Shown here: one piece after another, positions 8,733 to 17,140 of the stretch
Numbering within the stretch: the first letter of the stretch is position 1
Layout: every line of letters starts with the position of its first letter
Assembly (NCBI GenBank): GCA_030065825.1
Contig: JASJCY010000058.1
Location: forward strand, 1-41,280
Source: Nostocaceae cyanobacterium
Lineage (GTDB): Bacteria; Cyanobacteriota; Cyanobacteriia; Cyanobacteriales; Nostocaceae
Direction: 5' to 3'
Length of the DNA stretch: 41,280 nucleotides
Position numbers and translations under genes: made by a program
Notes under the pieces: model-generated
Seen by the model: the letters and a program-made list of their open reading frames with translations, nothing else
What the model was told of the DNA's origin: nothing
Database searches by the model: none

Positions 8733-8913
8733 GTGTTGGGTTTCCTACCCTCAAACGTCATTCGCTAATAGGTTCATGACTCCCCAACCTACCGGACTTT
8801 TTATGTTGGATGAAATCGGAACAAAAGCATAATATAAATGTTGGGTGACGGCGCAAATTATAGATTTATTGTATCGCTACAAATATTTTTCTTGCGCTTA
8901 CACTCAACCTACG
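8733..8913 (+). repeat. Two decayed REP-like hairpins downstream of the RAYT gene
   Basis: The first (about 8733-8793) pairs a TGTTGGGTTT arm with CCCCAACCTACC. The second (about 8840-8913) pairs GTTGGGTGACGGCGCAA with TTGCGCTTACACTCAACCTAC around a central loop. They use the same GTTGGGT/CAACCTAC arm sequences as the upstream array, so the transposase gene is bracketed by its presumed substrate on both sides. Confidence 0.65.
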
Positions 8914-9377
8914 ATTGAAAATTTATTGGTTTTGTCAAGGAATAATGACATAAAAATTTGCATGGTAAAGGCACATTTCCTATATTTTACCACAAAAGCA
9001 CAGGTTGTAAACCTTGAAATCTCGTCAGCCATCTGACAGTAATTCTCAATAATTTTGGCATTTTTGAAGAGGAAGCATTTTTTTTAAAAATTCACAAAAT
9101 GGAGTTCATTTCTCAGCAAATAGAAAGGAATAATTAAGAATTTTGTCAACATCCTAAACTGCATGAAAACGAAGTGTAGTAAATGCAGGTTGCTTTTTTT
9201 AACACTCCCATTGTAATTATACGGGGATAAGAAGCTATGACCCTTCTCGCAGGGTAGTTTAATCCACACAACGATAGGTAAACGGTGCATTAGACTTCAG
9301 CCGTAACACACCCTGCTGGCTATTGAGAATTGTCTAAATTGTTAGAGGGTAACCACAAGGGTTACCTCTACTATCTA
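8914..9377. other. Intergenic region, no gene supported
   Basis: AT-rich stretch between the RAYT flank and gcvH. Small reading frames here lack ribosome sites and recognisable composition. Nothing beyond scattered short repeats is visible. Confidence 0.5.
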
Positions 9378-9767
9378 CTACCCTTCTTCCAATTGGGCAC
9401 TATATTCTTGCGCTGTCATAGCTTCTTCAATTTGGCTAGGATCGTCAACCCGCACTTTTATTAACCATCCCTCACCATAGGGATCGTCTGCGATTTGTTC
9501 GGGAGATTCAATCATGGCATCATTGCACTCTATGACTGTACCAGTTACGGGTGATTTTAAGTCTTCTACAGCTTTCACCGATTCAATCGAACCAAGGGTT
9601 TCTTCCCGGGTAACAGCATCTCCAACTTCTGGCAATTCCAGAAATACAATATCACCTAACTGGTCTACAGCAAAGGCACTAATGCCAATGGTGGCTATTT
9701 CTCCTTCTAGACGCACATATTCATGGGTGTCTAGATATCTTAACTCTTCAGGATAATCGAACGACAT
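9378..9767 (-). CDS. gcvH: Glycine cleavage system H protein
   Basis: Protein of 129 residues, normal H-protein length. The lipoyl-lysine is K65 within ESVKAV, in the conserved hairpin; the N-terminal YLDTHEYVRLEGEIATIGIS block is also typical. The lipoylated H protein carries the aminomethyl group from the P protein to the T protein and returns electrons to the L protein. A good ribosome site (AGAGGAAG) lies upstream of the ATG. It follows gcvT by 111 bp on the same strand, so co-transcription is likely; gcvP is not in the window downstream, where the RAYT region intervenes. Confidence 0.97.
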   Translation of the reverse strand: MSFDYPEELRYLDTHEYVRLEGEIATIGISAFAVDQLGDIVFLELPEVGDAVTREETLGSIESVKAVEDLKSPVTGTVIECNDAMIESPEQIADDPYGEGWLIKVRVDDPSQIEEAMTAQEYSAQLEEG

Positions 9768-9878
9768 ATCACTTCCTCTTCCACAAAAGTAAAATTACTA
9801 TTCCCATACAGCGGTAGTTAACCAAACTGTCCATGAGTAACTGACAAAACAATTATTCCTCAAAAATCCCCAAAATTA

Positions 9879-11033
9879 TCACTTACTCAAACGAGATTGG
9901 GAACGATAAAATGGTTTTTTGACTAGAATTGCTGGATAAGTCTTACCGCGAATTTGCACTTCTAACTCTTGACCAATACTTGCAAGGGGTTTGGGAACGT
10001 AAGCTAAAGCAATAGGATAACCAAGTGTGGGTGATAGGGTGCCGCTGGTAATTTCTCCTACTACTTTTCCTTCGTAAATTACGGAGTAGCCATGACGGGC
10101 AATATTGCGTCCTTGCATTTGTAAGCCTACTAGACGGCGTTCTACTGCTTCGGCTTTTTGTTTTTCCAGGACAGAACGAGCAATAAAATCACCTTTGGTA
10201 TCTAAGTGAACCAGCCAATTTAAACCCGCTTCTAAGGGAGTAGTGCTATCATCAATATCTTGTCCATACAGTGCCATGGCTGCTTCTAGCCGCAGGGTAT
10301 CTCTTGCACCCAAGCCGCAGGGAGTGACACCAGCTTTGAGGAGACTACGCCACAATTCTACCCCTACATCTGGATCTACCATAACCTCAAATCCATCTTC
10401 TCCAGTGTAGCCTGTGCGGGCAAGGAAGGCTGGTTTACCCAGTACGGTTGCTTCTAGATGTCCAAAGGCTTTGACAGGGTTTAAATCTTCTTGTACAAAT
10501 TGCTGTAAAATACCAGTGGCTTTTGGTCCTTGGACAGCAATTAAAACTTTGTCAAAAGAAAGGTCACTAAAGCTAATTTCTTTGGTATCAAGATGCTTGA
10601 GTAACCAAGTTTTATCTTTATCTGTCGTTGCAGCATTGACAATCATTACCCCTTTTTGTTCCCCAGTGGTGGTTTCACCTTGGTAATAAAAGATAATGTC
10701 GTCGATGATGCCACCTTCAGGGTTTAATAATACAGTATATTGTGCTTGACCTGGTTGCAAACGGCTAAGATCCGATGGCACTAATTGCTGAAGCTGGGAA
10801 ATTAGGTTTTTACCCTGGAGAGTAAATTTACCCATGTGGGAGATATCGAACATCCCGGCTACATTTCTTACAGCTTCGTGTTCGCTGGTGATACTTTTAA
10901 ATTGTACGGGCATTTCCCAACCACCAAAGCCGGTAAAACGTGCTTTCAGTTGTTGTGCTAGGGAAAATAAAGGGGTTCTAGCTAGGGAAGATGCTGTTTG
11001 TTGTTGATTTGCCACAGTTGCTTTTGATATCAA
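9879..11033 (-). CDS. gcvT: Glycine cleavage system T protein (aminomethyltransferase)
   Basis: Protein of up to 384 residues. It transfers the methylene group from H-protein-bound aminomethyl lipoate to tetrahydrofolate, releasing ammonia. Family hallmarks are RTPLFSLAQQLKARFTGFGGWEMPVQF near the N-terminus (only its ends matter here: RTPL and GWEMPV), SHMGKF, a TGYTGEDGFE block and GLGARDTLRLEAAM. The start is uncertain: the longest frame begins with TTG at 11033, and a GTG at 11015 would give 378 residues; neither has a strong ribosome site. Upstream of gcvH on the same strand. Confidence 0.95.
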   Translation of the reverse strand: MISKATVANQQQTASSLARTPLFSLAQQLKARFTGFGGWEMPVQFKSITSEHEAVRNVAGMFDISHMGKFTLQGKNLISQLQQLVPSDLSRLQPGQAQYTVLLNPEGGIIDDIIFYYQGETTTGEQKGVMIVNAATTDKDKTWLLKHLDTKEISFSDLSFDKVLIAVQGPKATGILQQFVQEDLNPVKAFGHLEATVLGKPAFLARTGYTGEDGFEVMVDPDVGVELWRSLLKAGVTPCGLGARDTLRLEAAMALYGQDIDDSTTPLEAGLNWLVHLDTKGDFIARSVLEKQKAEAVERRLVGLQMQGRNIARHGYSVIYEGKVVGEITSGTLSPTLGYPIALAYVPKPLASIGQELEVQIRGKTYPAILVKKPFYRSQSRLSK

Positions 11034-11166
11034 TGCTTAATATCTTTATATACGAATGGCAGTAATTTAAGGAAAAAACCTTGTTAAATAAGCACAATCT
11101 TTGTTCCTCCTTACAAGGTTTCCCCTCGTTCCCCTCGTTACAAAGTTTTACCAAGTAGATGCATTT

Positions 11167-11219
11167 GTTGGAGGCAGAGCCTCCAATGGATGCGTTAGTA
11201 TGGAGGCTCTGCCTCCAAC
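11167..11219. repeat. Inverted-repeat element (GTTGGAGGC type)
   Basis: A perfect 19-bp inverted repeat: the left arm 11167-11185 begins GTTGGAGGCAGAGCC and the complementary right arm is 11201-11219, around a 15-base spacer. Each arm contains the internal palindrome GGAGGCAGAGCCTCC or its like. It is followed by CAGGCTGCAGCC at about 11230. The rest of 11034-11489 shows no gene; the final part must carry the CP12 promoter. Confidence 0.75.
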
Positions 11220-11489
11220 CGATGGGTTTCCAGGCTGCAGCCCAGAAACGAGTTCAGGAGTTATTACAACAGTGCCATTATCTTTATATACTAAGGGCTT
11301 TATCCACTTCATGGAAGTCACAAGTTAATATCAGCAACAAATACAACATTAGAGATGTATATTTCTCATCTTGATACCTAAATTGCTGAAAAAATAATGA
11401 TTTTCACTACTGCAAAATAATTGCGGCTTATCTAAACTTGAGGTGTGAGGAACGTCCCTGTTTAGCACAAATAAGGAAAAACATAGATT

Positions 11490-11768
11490 ATGTCTAAAAC
11501 TTTAGAGGTATTACAGGCTGCTATTACCGCAGATGAAAATGGAGTTAAATCCTTAGAAACATCTATTTTAGAAGCTATTGCTAAAGCCCGTACTACTTGC
11601 GAACAAACAGGAAATGACTCTCAAGAATGTGCTGTAGCTTGGGATATTGTGGAGGAATTGCAAGCAGAAAAAGCCCATCAACAGCAAGGGAAAAAGAGAA
11701 AAACTGATTTAGAACGCTACTGTGAAAAACATCCAGAAGCTATCGAATGTCGTGTTTATGATGTTTAA
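11490..11768 (+). CDS. CP12, Calvin-cycle redox regulator
   Basis: Protein of 92 residues. CP12 is an intrinsically flexible protein that, when oxidised, binds GAPDH and phosphoribulokinase in an inactive complex in the dark. Both redox cysteine pairs are present (C37/C47 and C78/C87), as are the core AWDIVEELQAEKAHQ (50-64) and the GAPDH-binding tail ECRVYDV. The common cyanobacterial form has about 75 residues; here about 17-20 extra residues precede the conserved part. An AAGGAAAA ribosome-like site lies somewhat far upstream of the ATG. It converges on tlyA and the two stop codons share TTAA. Confidence 0.93.
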   Translation: MSKTLEVLQAAITADENGVKSLETSILEAIAKARTTCEQTGNDSQECAVAWDIVEELQAEKAHQQQGKKRKTDLERYCEKHPEAIECRVYDV

Positions 11769-12601
11769 TTTTTCCGTAATCCAGTAATAGCAGATTTAGT
11801 TAGTTGTTTAATTGCTTCTAAATTTGGTGGTGATGTTTCCGTTTCCATACCTAACCATAATAGGTATTCTACATTGCCTTTTGGACCAGTAATTGGTGAC
11901 CAAGTTAAACCCTTGTATTGCCATCCTAATTCTAATGCAGTTTGTAATACTTGAAAAATCGCATCAGCTTGGTCATTAGCATCCCGTACAACTCCCTTTT
12001 TCCCCACCTTGTCTTTCCCAACTTCAAACTGTGGTTTTACCAGCAAAACCGCTTCTCTGGGAGGTTGAGTTAGTATCCACAAAGCAGGGAGAATCTTGGT
12101 GAGAGAAATAAAGGAAACATCCACAACTGCGAAATCAGCATATACCCTCCCTGACTCATTTAGGGAGGTTTCACCATACAAATCTTTTGGAGTGAGATGA
12201 CGTAAATTTGTCCGTTCTCGCAAAATTACCCGTGAATCATTGCGCAAACCCCAGTCCACTTGTCCATAACCCACATCTACTCCATAAACCAATTTTGCAC
12301 CTGCTTGTAATAAACAATCGGTAAATCCCCCCGTAGAAATTCCCCCATCCAAACAAATACGTTCTTTAACATTAATACCAAAGGTTTCTAAAGCCTTGGC
12401 TAATTTCTCTCCTCCACGGGAAACAAAACGGGACTTTTCTTTAAGTTTGATTTCTGCGTTTGTGTCTACTTCCGTTCCCGCTTTATCTATCAACACACCA
12501 TTAACAGTTACCTCCCCCGCTTGAATCAGTCGTTGTGCTAATGCACGGGAGGTACAGAGATTTTTTTCTACCAGTAGGGTGTCGAGTCTTTGTTTCACCA
12601 A
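11765..12601 (-). CDS. tlyA: TlyA-family rRNA 2'-O-methyltransferase (hemolysin A homologue)
   Basis: Protein of 278 residues with an N-terminal S4 RNA-binding domain (KQRLDTLLVEKNLCTSRA onward, to about 65) and a Rossmann methyltransferase domain. The SAM loop is LDGGISTGGFTDCLL (84-98), where most relatives have DVGAS in place of DGGIS. VKPQFEVGKDKVGKKGVVRD is the other family signature. Members methylate cytidines of 16S/23S rRNA. The start is TTG (12601) or the immediately following GTG (12598). Divergent from a Uma2 gene and convergent with CP12, with overlapping stop codons. Confidence 0.93.
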   Translation of the reverse strand: MVKQRLDTLLVEKNLCTSRALAQRLIQAGEVTVNGVLIDKAGTEVDTNAEIKLKEKSRFVSRGGEKLAKALETFGINVKERICLDGGISTGGFTDCLLQAGAKLVYGVDVGYGQVDWGLRNDSRVILRERTNLRHLTPKDLYGETSLNESGRVYADFAVVDVSFISLTKILPALWILTQPPREAVLLVKPQFEVGKDKVGKKGVVRDANDQADAIFQVLQTALELGWQYKGLTWSPITGPKGNVEYLLWLGMETETSPPNLEAIKQLTKSAITGLRKN

Positions 12602-12655
12602 TTGATATTAATCTATTGCTACCCTAAACTTATACCACTCTCGACAATTCTCACC

Positions 12656-13324
12656 ATGTCTGTCACTCCAGATTTAGCAACCCCAGAAGATGTTATATTT
12701 CCCCCAGGGGATTTATATAGTGACGAACCACCTTTGGAAAGTGATTTACATCGACTACAAATGACGCTACTAATCCAATGTTTGGAGTGGTTGTGGCGCA
12801 GTCGTGATGATTTTTATGCATCTGGTAATGTTACAATTTACTATAGCCCCCGTCAGCGCAAGTCAGAAGATTTTAGGAGTCCAGATTTTTTTGTTGTCTT
12901 GGGAACGGAACACAAACCCCGTAAAAGTTGGGTTGTCTGGCAAGAAGGAGGGAATTATCCTAACGTAATTGTGGAACTGTTATCTGATTCTACAGCCACA
13001 ATAGATAAGGACCTGAAAAAAGAAATTTATCAAAATACCTTTCGTACACCAGAATATTTCTGGTTTGACCCGAATAATTTAGAATTTGCTGGGTTTGTGT
13101 TGGTAGCTGGTAAGTATCAACCATTGTCACCCAATACTCAAGGTTGGTTGTGGAGTCAACAGCTAGAGTTATATTTAGGAGTTTATCAGGAAAAATTACG
13201 CTTTTTTACTGTTGAAGGTGAACTAGTTCCAACACCTGAAGAAGTCGCACAACAGGAAATGCAACGCAATCAACGTTTAGCAGCAAAATTGCAAGAATTA
13301 GGGGTTGATCCAGATACTATCTAG
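12656..13324 (+). CDS. Uma2 family (DUF820) predicted nuclease
   Basis: Protein of 222 residues from the ATG at 12656. The family has a PD-(D/E)XK restriction-endonuclease-like fold and is hugely expanded in cyanobacteria, with unclear biological role. Visible features are SPDFFVVLG, NVIVELLSDSTATIDKDLKKEIY and EYFWFDPNN, matching the usual acidic/lysine core and following aromatic strand. A coiled-coil-like tail ends in the LAAKLQELGVDPD signature seen in many members and similar to the tail of the second Uma2 gene at 17.1-17.9 kb. Confidence 0.9.
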   Translation: MSVTPDLATPEDVIFPPGDLYSDEPPLESDLHRLQMTLLIQCLEWLWRSRDDFYASGNVTIYYSPRQRKSEDFRSPDFFVVLGTEHKPRKSWVVWQEGGNYPNVIVELLSDSTATIDKDLKKEIYQNTFRTPEYFWFDPNNLEFAGFVLVAGKYQPLSPNTQGWLWSQQLELYLGVYQEKLRFFTVEGELVPTPEEVAQQEMQRNQRLAAKLQELGVDPDTI

Positions 13325-13347
13325 ACAAGACCAAAAAACAAATTTCC

Positions 13348-13663
13348 CCGTAGGGGCACGGCGTCAGCAAAGTTACTTTATACACCGAGATATTACGCTT
13401 GCCGTGCCCATTCCCGGTTATGGATATTGTCACAGGTATGTTATTACCAGGGATACAGCATCGGCACCGCATCCGTAGGGGCACGGCATCAGCAAAGTTA
13501 CTCTATACACCGAGATATTACGCTTGCCGTGCCCATTCCCGGTTATGGATATTGTCACAGGTATGTTATTAGCAGGGATACAGTACCGGCACCGCATCCG
13601 TAGGGGCACGGCATCAGCAAAGTTACTCTATACACCGAGATATTACGCTTGCCGTGCCCCTAC
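13348..13663. repeat. 125-bp tandem repeat, 2.6 copies, with terminal inverted repeats
   Basis: Unit starts at 13348, 13473 and 13598 show an exact 125-bp period with few substitutions. The first about 70 bases of each unit run from GTAGGGGCACGGC to GCCGTGCCC, a hairpin-like pair; the third, truncated copy closes with the complete arm GCCGTGCCCCTAC. Units two and three are therefore interrupted copies of an element bounded by inverted repeats. Heptamer repeats (GAATTAC) follow. Confidence 0.85.
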
Positions 13664-13683
13664 TTCAACGAATTACGAATTAC

Positions 13684-13821
13684 GAATTATTATTGGTGCG
13701 CTTACCTTGGGATAACCAAAAGGTCAATGAAAGCACGGAAGTAGAAGAAGTAGCAAAGAAATTCATTGAAGCAAATTACTATAACCCCTCGGTGCCAGGT
13801 ATCGGATCTTTGAAATGTTGA
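13684..13821 (+). pseudogene. Possible coding remnant
   Basis: An open frame of 45 codons ends at 13821 with a protein-like sequence including LPWDNQKVNESTEVEEVAKK and FIEANYYNPSVP. It has no start codon with a ribosome site and its 5' side merges into the heptamer repeats. It looks like the 3' end of a gene whose front was replaced by the repeat expansion. I do not recognise the family, and a chance open frame is possible. Confidence 0.3.
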
Positions 13822-13887
13822 TTCTATCGTTCCAAGGGACGCTGTCATAAATATTTACAAAATTCTAAATCCCTTTTATATTACAAT

Positions 13888-15330
13888 TTACAAGTCTGGA
13901 TGCGAGAGAAGAAAAAATACCAAGTCCAAGTCAGTCCAAAGTCCCGAGTCTCGGTCTGGTCTGAAGTCGAAGTCGTCGTCGCATCTCGGAAGATGTCCCC
14001 TAGGTGATTCTGTGTCATAAGTCACATTGTCAGAACCAATCCAGCCATTCTTCATTCTCCAACCAACGCGATCGCCAAACTTTTCCCAAACTTCATCATC
14101 ATAATTACCGTCTGGTATACCACCGACTTCCAGGTAAATTTGTTTCTGGACGCTGAAGCCAAAGTGTCCATTGCTATATTTTACCCATAAGTTGTCAATT
14201 GTGCGCAGGTCTGTAGAGGGAAAGTTTAACAATTCGTCTGAGTAAAACAAGTCTCCGTACTTTTTACCCACAGCCTTCATCATTACCAGGTATGTTTCAC
14301 GGTCAGCTTCTTGCCATTTTTTTGCCTTTAATAAATCCCGCAGTTTGGTGTAGTCTATGTCTCTTTCTGAACTAAGGTCATCATTACTCAATACACTCGA
14401 TATGTTTCCCGATGCACTTTGGCTATCTAATAGACATCTTTGGAAATTAGATATTAACCCTGACTGCGCAAGACTTTTATATTCTTTTTCGGAGATGTCT
14501 AATAAATTTAACCATGCTTGCATAGTTTGTGGACGTTCGTTTACTTCTAATTCCATTCCCGCGAGAATCCCCTGATTTAATTGTTCGCTAATCAGAGGTT
14601 GGTGCTGTTTAGGTGGAATTAAATCAACTTGAAGATATTTGCGATCCCAGGAAGTTGTGGGATATTCGCCAGTGACTATATAGTAAAGGGTAGCTGCCAA
14701 ACCGTAAATATCTACTCTCGGTTCTTTACTACCATTCATCTGTTCATAAGGGGCAAAATTCTTATTACCAAAACTGCGAGAAAAAGAGGTAGCAGGTGCA
14801 ATATCTCCTGCTAAACCAAAGTCGATTAAAATAGGTTCGCTACCCTTACGCAACATAATATTACCGGGATGAATATCACGATGCACAATAGAATTTCTAT
14901 GCATTTCTACCAGCGCATTGCCAATTTTCAGAATGTAATTGACTGCTTGGGATTCCCTTAGGGGTTGTGGTTGATTGTTTGCATTTTCAACTAAATTATA
15001 TAAATCTTGTCCTGCAATAAACTCCATTACCAAGCATGGTGTTTTACTCTCCCCTTCTTCTTCTTCAAAATAATCCATAACTCGGACGATATTAGGATGG
15101 GGAGATTGGCAGATTTGACCTAATAATTTTGCTTCTTGAATAAATTTATCGACATAGCGGTGATATTGTCTATCCCTTTGCAAACGTGAATTAGGAGTTT
15201 TAATGACTACTGGTAACTGGATTATCGTATTTTGTATAGCTTTGTAGGTAATGCCAAAAGCACCTTGTCCTAATTCTTTTTCAATAATGTATTTACCATT
15301 ATTTAATTGATAACCGGGATACCAATACAT
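13888..15330 (-). CDS. Ser/Thr protein kinase fused to a GUN4 domain
   Basis: Protein of 480 residues. Kinase domain at about 12-275: Gly-loop GQGAFGITY (21-29), K44, catalytic HRDIHPGN (150-157) and DFGLA (170-174). After a polar linker, a GUN4 domain starts at about 327 (DYTKLRDLL, KWQEADRET, RTIDNLWVKYSNGHFGFSVQ, FGDRVGWR, RGHLP). GUN4 proper binds Mg-porphyrins and stimulates Mg-chelatase, but kinase-fused copies are common in cyanobacteria and their ligands are mostly unknown. No membrane segment is seen. Lies 31 bp after the 339-residue kinase on the same strand, so probably one operon in which a GUN4 sensor adjusts kinase signalling (inference). Confidence 0.94.
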   Translation of the reverse strand: MYWYPGYQLNNGKYIIEKELGQGAFGITYKAIQNTIIQLPVVIKTPNSRLQRDRQYHRYVDKFIQEAKLLGQICQSPHPNIVRVMDYFEEEEGESKTPCLVMEFIAGQDLYNLVENANNQPQPLRESQAVNYILKIGNALVEMHRNSIVHRDIHPGNIMLRKGSEPILIDFGLAGDIAPATSFSRSFGNKNFAPYEQMNGSKEPRVDIYGLAATLYYIVTGEYPTTSWDRKYLQVDLIPPKQHQPLISEQLNQGILAGMELEVNERPQTMQAWLNLLDISEKEYKSLAQSGLISNFQRCLLDSQSASGNISSVLSNDDLSSERDIDYTKLRDLLKAKKWQEADRETYLVMMKAVGKKYGDLFYSDELLNFPSTDLRTIDNLWVKYSNGHFGFSVQKQIYLEVGGIPDGNYDDEVWEKFGDRVGWRMKNGWIGSDNVTYDTESPRGHLPRCDDDFDFRPDRDSGLWTDLDLVFFLLSHPDL

Positions 15331-15361
15331 AATTATCTATAGGAATTTGAATTTCAGAATT

Positions 15362-16381
15362 TTATTTTATCGGTTTTGTTGGTGATACAGTCGGTGTCGG
15401 TTTAGGAAGCAAATTCATAAACCAATCCCGAATCTCATTTTGAAATATACCCGTAAATATTGCTAGCACTGCGATAATCAAACCTATTATCCCTACCCGA
15501 AAGTTTTTAACTTCATAATTAGGTCTTTGTGGTGGTGTCTGTTCTGTATTTTCATCAACTTGAGGTTTTATCCTGAGGAAATCTAACCATTGTTGGATAG
15601 ATTGGGGACGATTTTCTGGCTTTAAGTCCATTGCCCAAAGAATACCACGATTGACGCGATCGCTTATTTGTGGATTTAATTCCTTTGGTGCTGGTAATGG
15701 TGTCTGATTTTGCAATCTTTCTTTAGCACTAATGGGTTTTTGTCCCGTCAGAAGATTGTAAAGTGTCCCTGCTAGGGAATAAACATCAGTATACGCACCA
15801 AGTTCCACCGTGTGCGAATATAATTCTGGTGGGGTATAACCTGCTTCTGCTTCCGTTTCCAGATTGCTGACACTCAGCTTTTTGCTATCAAATCCCCGTG
15901 CTAAACCAAAGTCAATCAAAACCGCTTGGGTTGAACCAGCTTTAATCATGATATTTGCTGGCTTCACATCCCGATGCACCAAGTTATTTTCATGCACCAC
16001 CCCCAAAGCTGCACCAATTTGTTGGATGTAGTGCAATGCCTCTTTTTCTGGCACAATATTGAGGGGACGATGAGCAAGATCAACTCCAGCAATGTACTCC
16101 ATCGCTAAACACCACAAATCGTCTTCACAGAATGGATCTTCCAGAAGCCTAACAATGTTAGGATGTTGACATTTAGCTAATTTGAACGCTTCTTGGACAA
16201 ATTTTTGCTGCAACCTGTTGAAGTCTGGTTGGTTGCGTAAATCATCATCAAGAGTTTTGATAACAATACGGTTCCCATTTTCATCCGTAGCGAGATAAGT
16301 AATACCAAAACGTCCTTGTCCTAATATAGTTTCAGCAGTATATTTACCACCGTGTAACTGCTTGGGAAGACTCCACACCAT
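15362..16381 (-). CDS. Ser/Thr protein kinase with C-terminal membrane segment
   Basis: Protein of 339 residues. Kinase domain at about 12-270: GQGRFGITY (21-29), K42 in VIKTL, HRDVKPAN (136-143), DFGLA (157-161) and an APE-like PPE. A membrane helix occupies about 294-313, and the short outer tail ends in Pro/Thr residues. First gene of a likely two-gene unit with the kinase-GUN4 gene. The two kinase domains resemble each other more than the zinc-ribbon kinases at the left of the window. Substrate unknown. Confidence 0.93.
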   Translation of the reverse strand: MVWSLPKQLHGGKYTAETILGQGRFGITYLATDENGNRIVIKTLDDDLRNQPDFNRLQQKFVQEAFKLAKCQHPNIVRLLEDPFCEDDLWCLAMEYIAGVDLAHRPLNIVPEKEALHYIQQIGAALGVVHENNLVHRDVKPANIMIKAGSTQAVLIDFGLARGFDSKKLSVSNLETEAEAGYTPPELYSHTVELGAYTDVYSLAGTLYNLLTGQKPISAKERLQNQTPLPAPKELNPQISDRVNRGILWAMDLKPENRPQSIQQWLDFLRIKPQVDENTEQTPPQRPNYEVKNFRVGIIGLIIAVLAIFTGIFQNEIRDWFMNLLPKPTPTVSPTKPIK

Positions 16382-16511
16382 CAGCCATAAATTTTAGATA
16401 CTAGCTTAATTGTGCCATACCTAAAAAACCAGGAGATTTTTCAAATAAGTAAGGAAATTCATGTTTGTGATACTCCACGAGGCACAAATTTCAGCTGCTG
16501 ATAATTGTTGA

Positions 16512-16721
16512 TTTTTGTAAATTTTTTGCTTGCGGGCTTGGAATTAGGGGACGGCTGTGGGATTATGAGAGTAGGAAATAATTCTTTTTTATAATGGAGT
16601 GGTGCCAAAATTTTTTCGACAAGCACCACTCCATTATAATTACAGGGTATTTGACCTAAATTAAAAATACCAGGAAACCCCAAAAAAAATAAATTTTTTT
16701 TACAAAACTTAACAAAAAAAT
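16512..16721. repeat. 210-bp repeat element, copy 1
   Basis: Matches 16929-17138 over its full 210 bp with scattered substitutions. The centre is a perfect 17-bp inverted repeat (16589-16605 with 16623-16639; arm TTATAATGGAGTGGTGC) around a 17-base loop. The element starts with a T-rich run and ends in A-rich tracts. No coding capacity; a 74-codon minus-strand frame spanning it is not credible. It could be a small mobile element or a structured RNA. Confidence 0.8.
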
Positions 16722-16928
16722 TTACATCCAGTTTTTTGAGGAGTTGGATGTGTGGTCAAAAATTTTCATATCTAAAAGATAATTATAGGGTTGGGATTTA
16801 ATTTTTGCAATTAGGAGAACGGGGAAAGTAAAACGAATAAATTCCGATTAACATCAAAAGGCAGTGAGGAGTTGACAGGTCAACTAATCTCAAATCAAAA
16901 ATTCTTTAGAGGTGATAAAAAATATTAA

Positions 16929-17138
16929 TTTTTGTAAATTTGTTGCTTCCAGGGTTGGAATTAAGGGACGGCTGTGGGATTATGGGAGTAGGAAATAATT
17001 CTTTTTTATAATGGAGTGTTGCCAAAATTTTTTCGAAAAGCACCACTCCATTATAAATAGAGGCTATTTGACCTAAATTTAAAATACCAGGAAACCCCGA
17101 AAAAAAGAAATTTTTTTTACAAAACTTAACAAAAAAAT
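16929..17138. repeat. 210-bp repeat element, copy 2
   Basis: Second copy of the element. It has the same length and the same central hairpin (17006-17022 with 17040-17056), with one mismatch caused by GTTGC in place of GGTGC in the left arm. It ends two bases before the stop codon of the neighbouring Uma2 gene, so its right end may have defined that gene's 3' region. The 207-bp spacer between copies has no recognised feature. Confidence 0.8.
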
Positions 17139-17140
17139 GT

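Noticed and set aside
8845-9036. 63-codon plus-strand frame after the RAYT gene
   Set aside because: It consists mainly of the second downstream REP-like hairpin.
16459-16683. 74-codon minus-strand frame
   Set aside because: It spans a 210-bp repeat hairpin whose second copy does not keep the frame.
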